From Flavobacterium bernardetii (GTDB lineage Bacteria; Bacteroidota; Bacteroidia; Flavobacteriales; Flavobacteriaceae), in contig NZ_JAANOQ010000001.1 in the NCBI RefSeq assembly GCF_011305415.1, forward strand, positions 395,534 through 459,533: a stretch of DNA of 64,000 nt. Direction: 5' to 3'. Positions 41,197 through 50,137 of the stretch are shown here, piece after piece; the first letter of the stretch is position 1, and every line of letters starts with the position of its first letter. The notes beneath the pieces were generated by a model. That model did not search any database. It was not told where the DNA came from and saw only the letters and a program-made list of their open reading frames with translations. Made by a program: the position numbers and the translations under genes.

Positions 41197-43974
41197 ATGA
41201 AACCACACATCAAGGAAAAACTTAAAGATTTAAGAACTAGCACCCATAAAGTACAATTAACAACCGGACGACTAAAAGAGGTTCCAAACGAACTCAAAAT
41301 TTGTACAGGGATTAAGTATCTTGATTTATTCGGTAATTCCATTCACGAAATTCCGGATTGGTTCTTCCAATTTAAAAAACTCGAACACCTAAGTTTGAAG
41401 AATAATTCACTTAAAACTTTACCCATTATTATATTTACAATTGAAAATCTTAAATATCTTAACTTAGCGGATAATCAAATAAATGAAATAAATAGTCATT
41501 ACTTTAGGAATTTGATGAGTATTGAAAAAGTTGATATCAGTTATAACCAAATAACATCAATTTCAGCAGAAAGAATAACATACCCAAAATGTGAGAGCTT
41601 AAGTATAAAGGGAAATAAATTACAGAAATTTCCAACTGCAGTAAGCGATTCTCATACTCTTGAGAAATTAGATTTATCTGAAAACAAGATAAGTTTAATA
41701 GAAGATGATGCATTTGATCAGTTGGAGAATTTAATAGAACTTGATTTAAGTTTCAATGAGCTTACATATTTGCCAACAAGTATTGGTAAACTAAAAAAGC
41801 TAAAGAGATTGAATTTAAGTGGGAATAAGATTAGTTCATTGCCAAAGGAATTTGAGAATCTTACCTCACTCGAGTTCTTAGATTTTGATAGTAATCCTAT
41901 CGGAAGAGTACCAGTAGAAATTTCCTCTCAAGGAGTTTCAGGAATCATAAACTATTATTTATCTCTTGGTGATAATGTACAGTTATTTGAAGCAAAATTA
42001 CTAATAGTTGGACAAGGTAATGTTGGAAAAACTTACTTAATGAATCGTTTAATACATAATACAATACCTGACACGCATTCTACGGAAGGAATTGAGATAA
42101 AAACATGGAAAATCGAAACGCCTACATCACCTGACTTTAGAGTTAATATTTGGGACTTTGGAGGTCAAGAAATATATCATTCAACACATCAATTTTTTTT
42201 AACAAACAGATCACTTTATTTATTAGTTTGGGAAGCACGAACAGATCAACATCTTATTAGTTTTGATTATTGGCTTAATGTCATTCGTCTCTTGAGTAAT
42301 AATTCCCCAATAATAATTGTGCTAAATAAAATTGATGAAAGAATCATCAACATTGATGAAAAATCTCTTAAAACAAAATTCAAAAACATAGTTTCATTCC
42401 ATCAGGTTAGCGCTAGTACTGGTCAAAATATTGATTTACTTACGGCTAAAATTGGAACTGAAATTAATTCATTACCACTTATTGGTGACAAGCTTCCGAA
42501 AGTGTGGTTAGAAATAAGAACAATACTAGAGTCTTTAAAATCAAATTATATTTCAGCAGACGAATATTTAAATATATGTAATCAGCATGGTTTATCAAAT
42601 AAAAGGGCACTTTTTTTAAGTCAATACTTTCATGATCTTGGTGTTTTTCTTCATTTTCAAGAAGATAATTTGTTAAGAAATATATTATTTTTAAAGCCCG
42701 AATGGGCAACAAATGCTGTATATAAAATCCTTGATTCAAAAGATGTCATTTCTCGTAATGGTGAATTCGATCCTAATATGTTAGACTCTATTCTGGATGA
42801 TTTTGAGCGTGATAAGCGCCCTTACATAGTTACACTGATGAAGAAGTTTGAGTTATGTTTTGAGGTTGAACAAAACGTTTATCTTATTCCTGAGTTACTT
42901 AAACCTGAAAAACTTGAATTTGATTGGGATTATAAAGATAATCTACGCTTTGAATATCATTATGATTTCATGCCTGCTGGTATCATGGCTCGATTCATTG
43001 TAAGAACAAGAAATTTGATATATGATAAAACCTTTTGGAAAAATGGAGTAATTATTCAAAGGGAAAATACACGCGCTTTGATTACTACTGATCAGTATTC
43101 TAGAAAACTTTTCATTTGGATTAATGGTAATAATGCTTCTTTTTTACTTGAAATTATAAGAAAAGAATTAAATGATATTCATCAATCTTTGAACTATTCT
43201 GATGTTCCTGAAAAAATCCCATGTAATTGCTCAGAATGTATTAATTCAATGAGTCCTCATCTTTTTAATTATACTTTTGTAAAAAGAGTAGGGACTGAAA
43301 ATATTTTCAAAACAATACCTTGTGAAATAAGTGCTACTGGAGTGAATGTTCATAAACTTCTTGGGTTGTATAAAATAGATAGTCAAGAACCTGATAATAA
43401 TCCTATGTATTCGCTTGATAAAATTCTAAATGATCTTATTGAGGTAGGATCCAGAATTCTTGAGCGAAAGTTTCAAAAGAAAATTGAAGACCTAGTTAAT
43501 GATGATATTGTTGATTTGCTAAGAACCAAAGGGCATAACATCTCAGATCAAACGAGGTCTGGGCTTTCAGGCAGTGGTAAAGGAGCGGGTGAATTAGATA
43601 TCATGATTAGAATGAATAATGGAATTCCGATTACCATCATTGAATGTTTTAGACTTGAAAGTTGTGGCTCGAAGAACTCAGTTGTTGCAGAGCATCTTAC
43701 AAAACTACTTTCAAAATATGATACACATGAGCTAAAACGTAAATTTATTGTTGTATTTGGTGAGGCAGAACGTTTTGACAATTTATGGACCAATTATATT
43801 CAATATATCAAAGATCTGAATTCTAATAATGATTATGGTGAAAAGTATCCTCTTTCTGGTTTTAGTGTAAGAGATGACCTTCATAGCTTTGCAAATATGA
43901 AAGTTGGTATTTCGAGACATGATAACAATGGAGAGTCAGTTGAAGTTGTGCACGTAATGTTAAATATGAAGTAA
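41197..43974 (+). CDS. LRR-Roc-COR protein with C-terminal unassigned, possibly nuclease-like domain
   Basis: 925 aa, no signal peptide. Residues about 40-245: eight or nine leucine-rich repeats (LxxLDLSxNxI type). About 262-420: Roc GTPase with P-loop GQGNVGKT (272-279), WDFGGQE (319-325) and NKID (377-380). About 430-735: COR region including the PCNCSEC cysteine motif. About 740-925: extra domain with GELDI (Glu799, Asp801) and IIEC (Glu816), spaced like a PD-(D/E)xK nuclease core, but Phe818 stands where the Lys should be. Roc-COR proteins are GTP-regulated dimers. The sensor-switch-effector order resembles NLR-type immune proteins; a defence role is inference. Confidence 0.85.
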   Translation: MKPHIKEKLKDLRTSTHKVQLTTGRLKEVPNELKICTGIKYLDLFGNSIHEIPDWFFQFKKLEHLSLKNNSLKTLPIIIFTIENLKYLNLADNQINEINSHYFRNLMSIEKVDISYNQITSISAERITYPKCESLSIKGNKLQKFPTAVSDSHTLEKLDLSENKISLIEDDAFDQLENLIELDLSFNELTYLPTSIGKLKKLKRLNLSGNKISSLPKEFENLTSLEFLDFDSNPIGRVPVEISSQGVSGIINYYLSLGDNVQLFEAKLLIVGQGNVGKTYLMNRLIHNTIPDTHSTEGIEIKTWKIETPTSPDFRVNIWDFGGQEIYHSTHQFFLTNRSLYLLVWEARTDQHLISFDYWLNVIRLLSNNSPIIIVLNKIDERIINIDEKSLKTKFKNIVSFHQVSASTGQNIDLLTAKIGTEINSLPLIGDKLPKVWLEIRTILESLKSNYISADEYLNICNQHGLSNKRALFLSQYFHDLGVFLHFQEDNLLRNILFLKPEWATNAVYKILDSKDVISRNGEFDPNMLDSILDDFERDKRPYIVTLMKKFELCFEVEQNVYLIPELLKPEKLEFDWDYKDNLRFEYHYDFMPAGIMARFIVRTRNLIYDKTFWKNGVIIQRENTRALITTDQYSRKLFIWINGNNASFLLEIIRKELNDIHQSLNYSDVPEKIPCNCSECINSMSPHLFNYTFVKRVGTENIFKTIPCEISATGVNVHKLLGLYKIDSQEPDNNPMYSLDKILNDLIEVGSRILERKFQKKIEDLVNDDIVDLLRTKGHNISDQTRSGLSGSGKGAGELDIMIRMNNGIPITIIECFRLESCGSKNSVVAEHLTKLLSKYDTHELKRKFIVVFGEAERFDNLWTNYIQYIKDLNSNNDYGEKYPLSGFSVRDDLHSFANMKVGISRHDNNGESVEVVHVMLNMK

Positions 43975-43996
43975 AAGAACTTTGTAACTATAAAAC

Positions 43997-44031
43997 AAAA
44001 AGCACTTTTGAGAAATCGAAAGTGCTTTTTT
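43997..44031 (+). terminator. Rho-independent terminator of the LRR-Roc gene
   Basis: AAAAAGCACTTT / AAAGTGCTTTTT stem with T-run. Over 40 bases it is identical to the terminator at 45705-45739 except one position. Confidence 0.88.
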
Positions 44032-44044
44032 ATTTAAGTTTTGA

Positions 44045-44052
44045 TACTTTTG
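44045..44052 (+). promoter_or_regulatory. -7 promoter element of the AraC gene
   Basis: TACTTTTG fits TAnnTTTG, 31 bases before the ATG at 44083. No clear -33 element is seen. Confidence 0.4.
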
Positions 44053-44082
44053 TAACTACTAGTGATGAAATATAAATCATAA

Positions 44083-44916
44083 ATGAAAATAATTACACTT
44101 CCTGAAGAAATTAATGAAGAAAAGATAACAACTAATTTACAAGTTTTTGATTATCATAATTCTCAAAAAATAATTAAACAACAAATTATTTTAAATCAAA
44201 ATGCATTTAGTTTTTTAATTGAAGGTACTAAAGAAGTAATTTCTGAAAATTCATCTTTATCTATAGATAATTCTAAATTTCTTTTAATGAAATCAGGACA
44301 TTGTTTAATGACTGAAAAACTATCCGACTTTAAGAGCTATAGAAGTATTCTATTTTTTTTTACGAATGAAATCTTATTTGACTTTGTACAAAAAGCGAAA
44401 CTTAATTCAGAATTAAGTGCCGATACATCTGTTAGTGCATTTCAATATGATGGTTTTATAAAACGATTTGTTGCAAGTTTATTAGATGTTTCAAAACTTT
44501 CAAATAATGCGAAGTCAAAATTATTAAAGGTAAAATTTGAAGAGATTATGCAATATTTAATTGAAATACATGGTACACAATTTTTGTTTTCACTCATGAA
44601 AAATAGTGACAACTATACTCAGAAGTTTATCAGAACAATTGAAACTAATAAATTAAATAAATTGAAATTAAAAGAATTAGCTTTTTTGTGCGATAGGAGT
44701 GAGTCTACTTTTAAAAGAGAATTTGAAAAACATTATAATGAATCCCCAATAAAATGGTTTCAAAATGCAAGATTAGAACATGCTAAATATTTGCTCAATC
44801 AGGAACGAAAAAGTTCTTCTGAAATTTATTTAGAAGTGGGTTACGAGAATTTGTCAAGTTTTATTCAGGCCTATAAATTGAAATACGGAATTACTCCAAA
44901 ACAACACAACAAATAA
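44083..44916 (+). CDS. AraC-family transcriptional regulator
   Basis: 277 aa cytoplasmic regulator. The N-terminal half (about 1-150) is a cupin-like sensing domain (FSFLIEGTKEVISEN...); the C-terminal ~95 residues carry two helix-turn-helix motifs, KLKELAFLCDRSESTFKREF followed by NESPIKWFQNARL, and SSEIYLEVGYENLSSFIQAY followed by KYGITPKQHN, the AraC signature. It lies directly upstream of the PEBP-family gene with its own -7 element, so it may regulate that gene (inference). Confidence 0.88.
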   Translation: MKIITLPEEINEEKITTNLQVFDYHNSQKIIKQQIILNQNAFSFLIEGTKEVISENSSLSIDNSKFLLMKSGHCLMTEKLSDFKSYRSILFFFTNEILFDFVQKAKLNSELSADTSVSAFQYDGFIKRFVASLLDVSKLSNNAKSKLLKVKFEEIMQYLIEIHGTQFLFSLMKNSDNYTQKFIRTIETNKLNKLKLKELAFLCDRSESTFKREFEKHYNESPIKWFQNARLEHAKYLLNQERKSSSEIYLEVGYENLSSFIQAYKLKYGITPKQHNK

Positions 44917-44975
44917 TGAACTTTTAGCAACATTTTTTGACTAAAACACTAAATTTATTTACAATAAATACAACC

Positions 44976-44983
44976 TAAATTTG
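44976..44983 (+). promoter_or_regulatory. -7 promoter element of the PEBP-family gene
   Basis: TAAATTTG fits TAnnTTTG and lies 26 bases before the ATG at 45009. Confidence 0.5.
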
Positions 44984-45008
44984 TTTAAGATTTTAAAAAA
45001 AATATCTC

Positions 45009-45557
45009 ATGAAAAAAACAAATTTTATTTTAGTGTTATCGTTGATTTTTTCAACTACACTATTTGGTCAAAAAACATTTACATTATCAAGTAAGGATTT
45101 GGGTGGTGAAGCTTCTAAAATTCAAGAATTTAATGGATTTGGTTGCACTGGAAACAACCAATCTCCTCAATTGTCATGGAAAAATGTTCCAGATGGAACT
45201 AAAAGTTTTGCAATAACAATGTACGATCCTGATGCTCCAACAGGAAGTGGGTTTTGGCATTGGTTAGTTTTTGATATTCCTGCAACTAGTAGTGAATTAG
45301 TAACAAATGCAGGAAATGTACAGCTTAACTTGGCACCAAAAGGCGCTATTCAAAGTAAAACAGATTATGGAATTAATGGTTTTGGAGGACCTTGTCCGCC
45401 AGAAGGACATGGATTTCATCAATATATTATAACAGTTTATGCTTTAAAAACGGATAAATTAGGATTAGATGCAAACATTAATCCTGCTATAGTCGGATTT
45501 AATCTTTGGAATAATACAATTGCAAAGGCAAGTATTATCGTATATTATAAAAGATAA
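45009..45557 (+). CDS. Exported PEBP-family (YbhB/YbcL) protein
   Basis: 182 aa. Signal peptide to LFGQK (about 21), then a complete phosphatidylethanolamine-binding-protein fold: NNQSPQLSWKNVPDGTKSFA, MYDPDAPTGSGFWHWLVFDIP (ligand-site DPDAP and HW), and PCPPEGHGFHQYIITVYAL. Bacterial members bind small anionic ligands; the role is unclear. Most homologues are cytoplasmic or periplasmic; this one is exported. A T9SS sorting-domain relic lies in the same reading frame directly after the stop, separated by stop codons, suggesting that an ancestral form was a longer T9SS substrate. Confidence 0.9.
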   Translation: MKKTNFILVLSLIFSTTLFGQKTFTLSSKDLGGEASKIQEFNGFGCTGNNQSPQLSWKNVPDGTKSFAITMYDPDAPTGSGFWHWLVFDIPATSSELVTNAGNVQLNLAPKGAIQSKTDYGINGFGGPCPPEGHGFHQYIITVYALKTDKLGLDANINPAIVGFNLWNNTIAKASIIVYYKR

Positions 45558-45569
45558 AGTTAATTTTAA

Positions 45570-45686
45570 AGTAAAATTACAGTTTCAAGTAAAACTATTA
45601 ATCTCTCACAATTACCAGCAGCAACTTACTTCATTAGAGTTGTTGTTGACGGACAAGAATTTGTAAAACAAATTATCAAGAAATAA
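45570..45686 (+). pseudogene. Relic of a T9SS type A C-terminal sorting domain
   Basis: Thirty-eight codons without a start read SKITVSSKTINLSQLPAATY and then FIRVVVDGQEFVKQIIKK, ending in TAA at 45684-45686. This is the last part of a Por-secretion (T9SS type A) domain (LSQLPAGTYFIRV.xxGqxxxKkIIKK). It lies in the same frame as the PEBP protein, 12 bases beyond its stop, with TAA triplets at 45555, 45561 and 45567 in between. No start or ribosome site is visible. Confidence 0.75.
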
Positions 45687-45704
45687 CAAATAGTTGTATA
45701 TAAC

Positions 45705-45739
45705 AAAAAGCACTTTTGAGAAATTGAAAGTGCTTTTTT
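45705..45739 (+). terminator. Rho-independent terminator after the PEBP gene and relic
   Basis: AAAAAGCACTTT / AAAGTGCTTTTT stem; a near-copy of the terminator at 43997-44031 (39 of 40 bases from 45703 match those from 43995). Confidence 0.88.
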
Positions 45740-45760
45740 ATTGATGTGAAATAGGTTTAA

Positions 45761-45882
45761 GTTAAACGCGTCGGGAAGTTTTAAAAACATATCGGGAAGT
45801 TCTAAAAACGCATCGTGAAGTTCTAAAAATGTATCGGGAACTTCTAAAAACGCATCGGGAAGTTCTAAAAACGCATCGGGAA
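45761..45882 (-). repeat. Array 3: inverted copy of the array 1 repeat family
   Basis: One partial and five full 21-bp units with core TTCTAAAAACGCATCGGGAA, the reverse complement of the array 1 unit (CCCGATGCGTTTTTAGAA). Like array 1 it lies between convergent genes (45009-45557 plus and 46054-46452 minus). Units differ at one to four positions and there are no spacers. Confidence 0.93.
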
Positions 45883-45927
45883 ACTCTTAATCATATGCTT
45901 AAAACGCTCATCTGCTTGTAAACAAAA

Positions 45928-45953
45928 AAACCTTCCATTCCTGAAAGGTTTTA
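45928..45953 (-). terminator. Putative terminator downstream of ytxJ
   Basis: AAAACCTT / AAGGTTTT arms around a short loop; on the minus strand a T-run follows. It is about 100 bases from the ytxJ stop, with ATCGTAAATCCC repeats in between. Confidence 0.6.
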
Positions 45954-46006
45954 ATATATACTAAAATTTCAAAATTCAAAATGCCAAGTTGAATATTCGT
46001 TCTTCA

Positions 46007-46052
46007 AAATCGTAAATCCCAAATCGTAAATCCCAAATCCCAAATCCCAAAT
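46007..46052 (-). repeat. ATTTACGATTTGGG repeats directly after ytxJ
   Basis: On the minus strand GATTTGG(G) units and two GATTTACGATT units start right at the ytxJ stop codon. The same words follow icmF (30545) and pepD (14640-14672) and recur at 63670-64000. Confidence 0.85.
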
Positions 46053-46053
46053 T

Positions 46054-46452
46054 CTACGTAAACTGCTTCAAATCATCCACAGAAATGCTATCATGCGATT
46101 CATTAAAAACCGCTTTTCCATTTCTAATTACTACAATTTGAGGTGATTGATGCACCACATTATATCTGCTTGCAATTTCGTTAGATAAATCTCTATGGTT
46201 TAATAAATCTAACAAATACCAATCGATTTTATCTTCTGGAAAATGAAACTCCGCATCAAATTGTTTTAAAACTGTTCTGCTGATAATACAACGTGTGCTG
46301 TGTTTGAAAAGTACAACGGGTTTGGTATGAGAAATTTCATCAATTTCATCAAATTGTTCTATTTTGTTTAAAGTGAAAAATTTAGCTTCCACATTTTCAT
46401 TTTGCTTGTCTTCAGATGCATTTTCTCCAAAGATATTTTTAAAAAAACTCAT
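46054..46452 (-). CDS. ytxJ: Bacillithiol-system redox protein YtxJ
   Basis: 132 aa, thioredoxin-fold monothiol protein of the YtxJ family. The active-site region is VVLFKHSTRCIISRTVLKQF with a single Cys (TRC), followed by IDWYLLDLLNHRDLSNEIASRYNVVHQSPQIVVI, where the cis-Pro (SPQ) faces the active site. It is thought to act like a glutaredoxin, removing bacillithiol from proteins. Cytoplasmic. It is transcribed divergently from clpB, and the shared upstream region holds three ATTTTGTC repeats, so the two may be controlled together under stress. Confidence 0.88.
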   Translation of the reverse strand: MSFFKNIFGENASEDKQNENVEAKFFTLNKIEQFDEIDEISHTKPVVLFKHSTRCIISRTVLKQFDAEFHFPEDKIDWYLLDLLNHRDLSNEIASRYNVVHQSPQIVVIRNGKAVFNESHDSISVDDLKQFT

Positions 46453-46523
46453 ATTTTGTCATTTTTTAAGACATTTTGTCGTATTTTTATAAGAATAACA
46501 CTTAAAAAACAGACATTTTGTCG
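46453..46523. promoter_or_regulatory. Repeated ATTTTGTC operator-like motifs between ytxJ and clpB
   Basis: ATTTTGTC occurs at 46453-46460, 46473-46480 and 46515-46522; the last two are within identical 12-mers GACATTTTGTCG (46470-46481 and 46512-46523), each with GAC/GTC dyad symmetry. They lie in the divergent ytxJ-clpB control region. A role in heat or redox stress regulation is inference from the genes served. Confidence 0.5.
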
Positions 46524-46614
46524 TTTAATTTAATTTGGAATATAAATTGACCAAATCTTTAGCAAAGATACTATTTCAATTGAATATAATAATGTTAGTT
46601 TAATTACAAAATAT

Positions 46615-49206
46615 ATGAGTTTAAATAATTTAACCATTAAATCGCAAGAAGCTTTGCAACAAGCACAGCAAATTGCACAAAGTTTCGGACAACAACAGCT
46701 AGAAAACGAACACATTTTTAAAGCTATTTTGGAAGTTGATGCAACAGTTACACCCTTTATTTTAAAGAAAGTAAATGTGAATGTCGATTTGTTTCAAAAA
46801 GTTTTGGATAGCACCATTCAGAGTTTTCCAAAAGTTTCTGGTGGAGACATTATGTTTTCTCGAGACGCTTCTTCCACTTTAAATGAAGCATCCATTTTAG
46901 CGAAAAAAATGAACGATGATTTCGTGTCTATCGAACACATCATTCTAGCTATTTTTAAATCGAAAAGTAAAGTGGCACAAATTTTAAAAGATCAAGGTGT
47001 CACCGAAAAAGATTTGCTAGCCGCTGTTACAGAACTTCGTAAAGGAGAACGTGTAACTTCCTCTTCAGCAGAAGAAACGTATGATGCTCTGAATAAATAC
47101 GGAAAAAACTTAAATGAATTAGCCAAAAGTGGAAAGTTAGATCCTGTTATTGGTCGTGATGAAGAAATCCGTAGAGTGTTACAAATCTTAACGCGAAGAA
47201 CCAAGAATAATCCGATGTTAGTAGGTGAACCTGGAGTAGGTAAAACCGCTATTGCAGAAGGTTTAGCACACAGAATTGTAGATGGCGATGTACCAGAAAA
47301 TCTGAAAGATAAAGTCGTATATTCTTTAGATATGGGTGCGCTTATTGCTGGAGCAAAATACAAAGGTGAATTTGAAGAACGTTTAAAAGCAGTAGTAAAA
47401 GAAGTGACTTCTGCAAACGGAGATATCATTCTTTTTATTGACGAAATTCACACCTTAGTAGGTGCTGGTGGTGGCGATGGCGCTATGGACGCAGCCAATA
47501 TTTTAAAACCTGCTTTAGCACGAGGAGAATTACGTGCGATCGGAGCCACAACTTTAGATGAATATCAAAAATATTTCGAAAAAGATAAAGCTTTAGAACG
47601 TCGTTTTCAAAGAGTTACGGTGGATGAACCTGATACAGAAAGTGCCATTTCGATTTTACGTGGTATTAAAGAAAAATATGAAACACACCATAAAGTGCGA
47701 ATCAAAGACGACGCCATTATAGCAGCTGTAGAATTATCACAACGTTATATTACGAACCGATTTTTACCAGATAAAGCCATCGATTTAATGGACGAAGCGG
47801 CTTCTAAATTACGTATGGAAATCAATTCAAAACCAGAGGAATTAGATGTTTTGGATAGAAAAATCATGCAGTTGGAAATTGAAATTGAAGCTATCAAGCG
47901 TGAGAAAGATGAATCAAAATTAAAGGTTTTACATATCGATTTATCGGAATTGAAAGAACAACGTAATGAAATTTACGCGAAATGGAAATCGAAGAAAGAT
48001 ATTGTTGATGCGATTCAAAGTTACAAACAACAAATTGAAGACTTCAAACTAGAAGCAGAACGCGCAGAACGTGACGCAGAATACGGAAAAGTTGCCGAAT
48101 TGAGATACGGTAAAATCATCGAAGCACAAAAGAAAGTAGATGAATTACAAATCGAATTATTAGAGAATCAAACAGAAAAATCGTTAATAAAAGAAGAAGT
48201 TACTCAAGAAGATATTGCTGATGTTGTAGCCAAATGGACCGGAATTCCAGTAACGAAAATGCTACAAAGTGAACGCGAAAAATTGCTGAATTTAGAAGAC
48301 GAATTACATAAAAGAGTTGTCGGACAAGAAGAAGCTATTGAAGCCATTTCTGATGCTGTACGAAGAAGTCGTGCCGGATTGCAAGACATGAAAAAACCTT
48401 TGGGAACGTTTCTTTTCTTAGGTACAACTGGAGTAGGAAAAACAGAATTAGCAAAAGCGTTAGCCGACTATTTATTCGATGACGAAAATGCGATGACGCG
48501 AATTGATATGAGTGAATACCAAGAACGTCATAGTGTAAGTCGATTAGTCGGAGCACCTCCAGGATATGTAGGTTATGATGAAGGCGGACAATTAACAGAA
48601 GCCGTAAGAAGAAGACCGTATTCGGTAATTTTGTTAGATGAAATTGAGAAAGCACATCCAGACACCTTTAATATTTTATTACAAGTATTAGATGAAGGAA
48701 GATTAACCGATAATAAAGGTCGTTTAGCGGATTTCAAAAACACAATTATCATTATGACCTCTAATATGGGAAGTCATATTATTCAAGAGAAATTTGAAAA
48801 TCTGAAAGGTAGTATCGATTCGGCAATGGAATTAGCAAAAGTTGAGGTTTTAGCATTATTGAAACAAACAGTTCGACCAGAGTTTATCAATAGAATTGAC
48901 GATATTGTAATGTTTACACCATTAACGAATGCGAATATTAAACAAATTGTAGGTTTACAATTGAAATCGGTATTCAAAATGTTAGAACAGCAACACATTT
49001 CAATGACAGCAACTGAAGAAGCCATTGACTATTTAGCTAAAAAAGGGTACGAACCAGAATTTGGTGCACGACCAGTGAAGAGAGTCATTCAGCGTGAAGT
49101 GTTAAACAAACTGTCTAAAGAAATTTTAGCTGGAAATATTAAAACGGATTCAGTAGTTTTAATTGATTGTTTCGATAATCAATTGGTTTTTAGAAATCAA
49201 GAGTAA
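46615..49206 (+). CDS. clpB: ATP-dependent disaggregase ClpB
   Basis: 863 aa, standard ClpB length. N-terminal substrate domain about 5-145; AAA-1 with Walker A GEPGVGKT (204-211) and [10 protein letters not shown]; coiled-coil middle domain about 405-525, which separates ClpB from ClpA/ClpC; AAA-2 with Walker A GTTGVGKT (603-610) and [12 protein letters not shown]-terminal D2 small domain to 863. No ClpP-binding loop is expected. It works with DnaK to dissolve aggregates after heat stress. Single-gene unit with terminator; possible operators upstream. Confidence 0.97.
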   Translation: MSLNNLTIKSQEALQQAQQIAQSFGQQQLENEHIFKAILEVDATVTPFILKKVNVNVDLFQKVLDSTIQSFPKVSGGDIMFSRDASSTLNEASILAKKMNDDFVSIEHIILAIFKSKSKVAQILKDQGVTEKDLLAAVTELRKGERVTSSSAEETYDALNKYGKNLNELAKSGKLDPVIGRDEEIRRVLQILTRRTKNNPMLVGEPGVGKTAIAEGLAHRIVDGDVPENLKDKVVYSLDMGALIAGAKYKGEFEERLKAVVKEVTSANGDIILFIDEIHTLVGAGGGDGAMDAANILKPALARGELRAIGATTLDEYQKYFEKDKALERRFQRVTVDEPDTESAISILRGIKEKYETHHKVRIKDDAIIAAVELSQRYITNRFLPDKAIDLMDEAASKLRMEINSKPEELDVLDRKIMQLEIEIEAIKREKDESKLKVLHIDLSELKEQRNEIYAKWKSKKDIVDAIQSYKQQIEDFKLEAERAERDAEYGKVAELRYGKIIEAQKKVDELQIELLENQTEKSLIKEEVTQEDIADVVAKWTGIPVTKMLQSEREKLLNLEDELHKRVVGQEEAIEAISDAVRRSRAGLQDMKKPLGTFLFLGTTGVGKTELAKALADYLFDDENAMTRIDMSEYQERHSVSRLVGAPPGYVGYDEGGQLTEAVRRRPYSVILLDEIEKAHPDTFNILLQVLDEGRLTDNKGRLADFKNTIIIMTSNMGSHIIQEKFENLKGSIDSAMELAKVEVLALLKQTVRPEFINRIDDIVMFTPLTNANIKQIVGLQLKSVFKMLEQQHISMTATEEAIDYLAKKGYEPEFGARPVKRVIQREVLNKLSKEILAGNIKTDSVVLIDCFDNQLVFRNQE

Positions 49207-49235
49207 TTTTTCTTTTTAAGAAAAATAACCTTTAT

Positions 49236-49272
49236 AAATCCTAGCTAATAATTAAATAAGCTAGGATTTTTC
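49236..49272 (+). terminator. clpB terminator
   Basis: AAATCCTAGCT / AGCTAGGATTT stem with T residues following. Confidence 0.82.
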
Positions 49273-49273
49273 T

Positions 49274-49281
49274 TATATTTG
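49274..49281 (+). promoter_or_regulatory. -7 promoter element before the TonB-like gene
   Basis: TATATTTG fits TAnnTTTG and lies 25 bases before the TTG start at 49307, supporting a short 5' leader. Confidence 0.5.
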
Positions 49282-49306
49282 AAAACTAAACTTTAAATTA
49301 CAAATT

Positions 49307-50131
49307 TTGAAAAATTTTATTTTTTTACTAATGCTTACAACTTTTGGTTTTTCTCAAACAAATGAAAGTTTAATTGATAAACTTAAAAATGAAGACTTAA
49401 AAACAATATTCCAAAGTTATTTGAATCAAGAAAAAATAACTATTGAATTTTTTAATTCTAATGCAAAAGCCAATAATGCCGAAAATATAGTAGTTACAAA
49501 TCAAGAAAATATTGCTTATTATGAAGAGGCAATTTCTAAATTTCAATTATTGGAAAAACATAAAGAATATATTTATACTAGCATTCGTGATAAAAAATAT
49601 GATAAAGATAGAAAGTTGATTTATGACAGATTTGTTGAAACAAAGTCAAGAATTGATGCTTATTATAGTTCACGACTTGCAATTTTAAAAACAAATTACA
49701 CAAATCTTACGGATACAACGGATAATAATATTCTGCCATCAAAAATATGTATGCAATTAGTTCCAGATAATGATTTTATTTCTCCAACTCACGAAACTTG
49801 TAAAAATTTAGAAGTAACGACAGGAGCAGATAAATCTTGTTTTGCAAATTATTTAAGAAGTAAAATTGTAAAATTAGTGCAATTGTATTTGCCGGGAGTT
49901 GAAGATACTTTAAGTATATCAAGCCTTTTTCAGTTTGTAATTAATAAAGAAGGAAAATTAGTTTTTGATAAATTTCTTAAATCTAGTGGTTCATTCGAAT
50001 TAGATTTAGCAATTTACAAAGGTTTTAGAAGATTAGCAATTTCTACAGTTTTTACTCCAGCAAAACATAAAGATAAAATTGTTTCCGTTTATTATCAGTT
50101 GCCTATAAAAATGGTTTTTAATCAAGAGTAA
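49307..50131 (+). CDS. Exported protein with TonB C-terminal-like domain, TTG start
   Basis: 274 aa. The start is TTG (49307-49309): no ATG precedes the clear signal peptide MKNFIFLLMLTTFGFSQ, and the first in-frame ATG would cut it in half. The middle (25-160) is helical and charged. The last ~100 residues (SSLFQFVINKEGKLVFDKFLKSSGS, then FTPAKHKDKIVSVYYQLPIKMVF) follow the TonB C-terminal pattern in which a V.x.G.v.d..v..SSG...D strand-helix unit ends in a lPi.F strand. It has no membrane anchor, so it is not a canonical TonB. Role unknown. Confidence 0.7.
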   Translation: MKNFIFLLMLTTFGFSQTNESLIDKLKNEDLKTIFQSYLNQEKITIEFFNSNAKANNAENIVVTNQENIAYYEEAISKFQLLEKHKEYIYTSIRDKKYDKDRKLIYDRFVETKSRIDAYYSSRLAILKTNYTNLTDTTDNNILPSKICMQLVPDNDFISPTHETCKNLEVTTGADKSCFANYLRSKIVKLVQLYLPGVEDTLSISSLFQFVINKEGKLVFDKFLKSSGSFELDLAIYKGFRRLAISTVFTPAKHKDKIVSVYYQLPIKMVFNQE

Positions 50132-50137
50132 AAAATA

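Noticed and set aside
46992..47429. Long antisense frame inside clpB (145 aa), and similar antisense frames in pepD, the IcmF gene and the M28 peptidase gene
   Set aside because: They are shadows of strongly conserved genes on the other strand, with no signals of their own.
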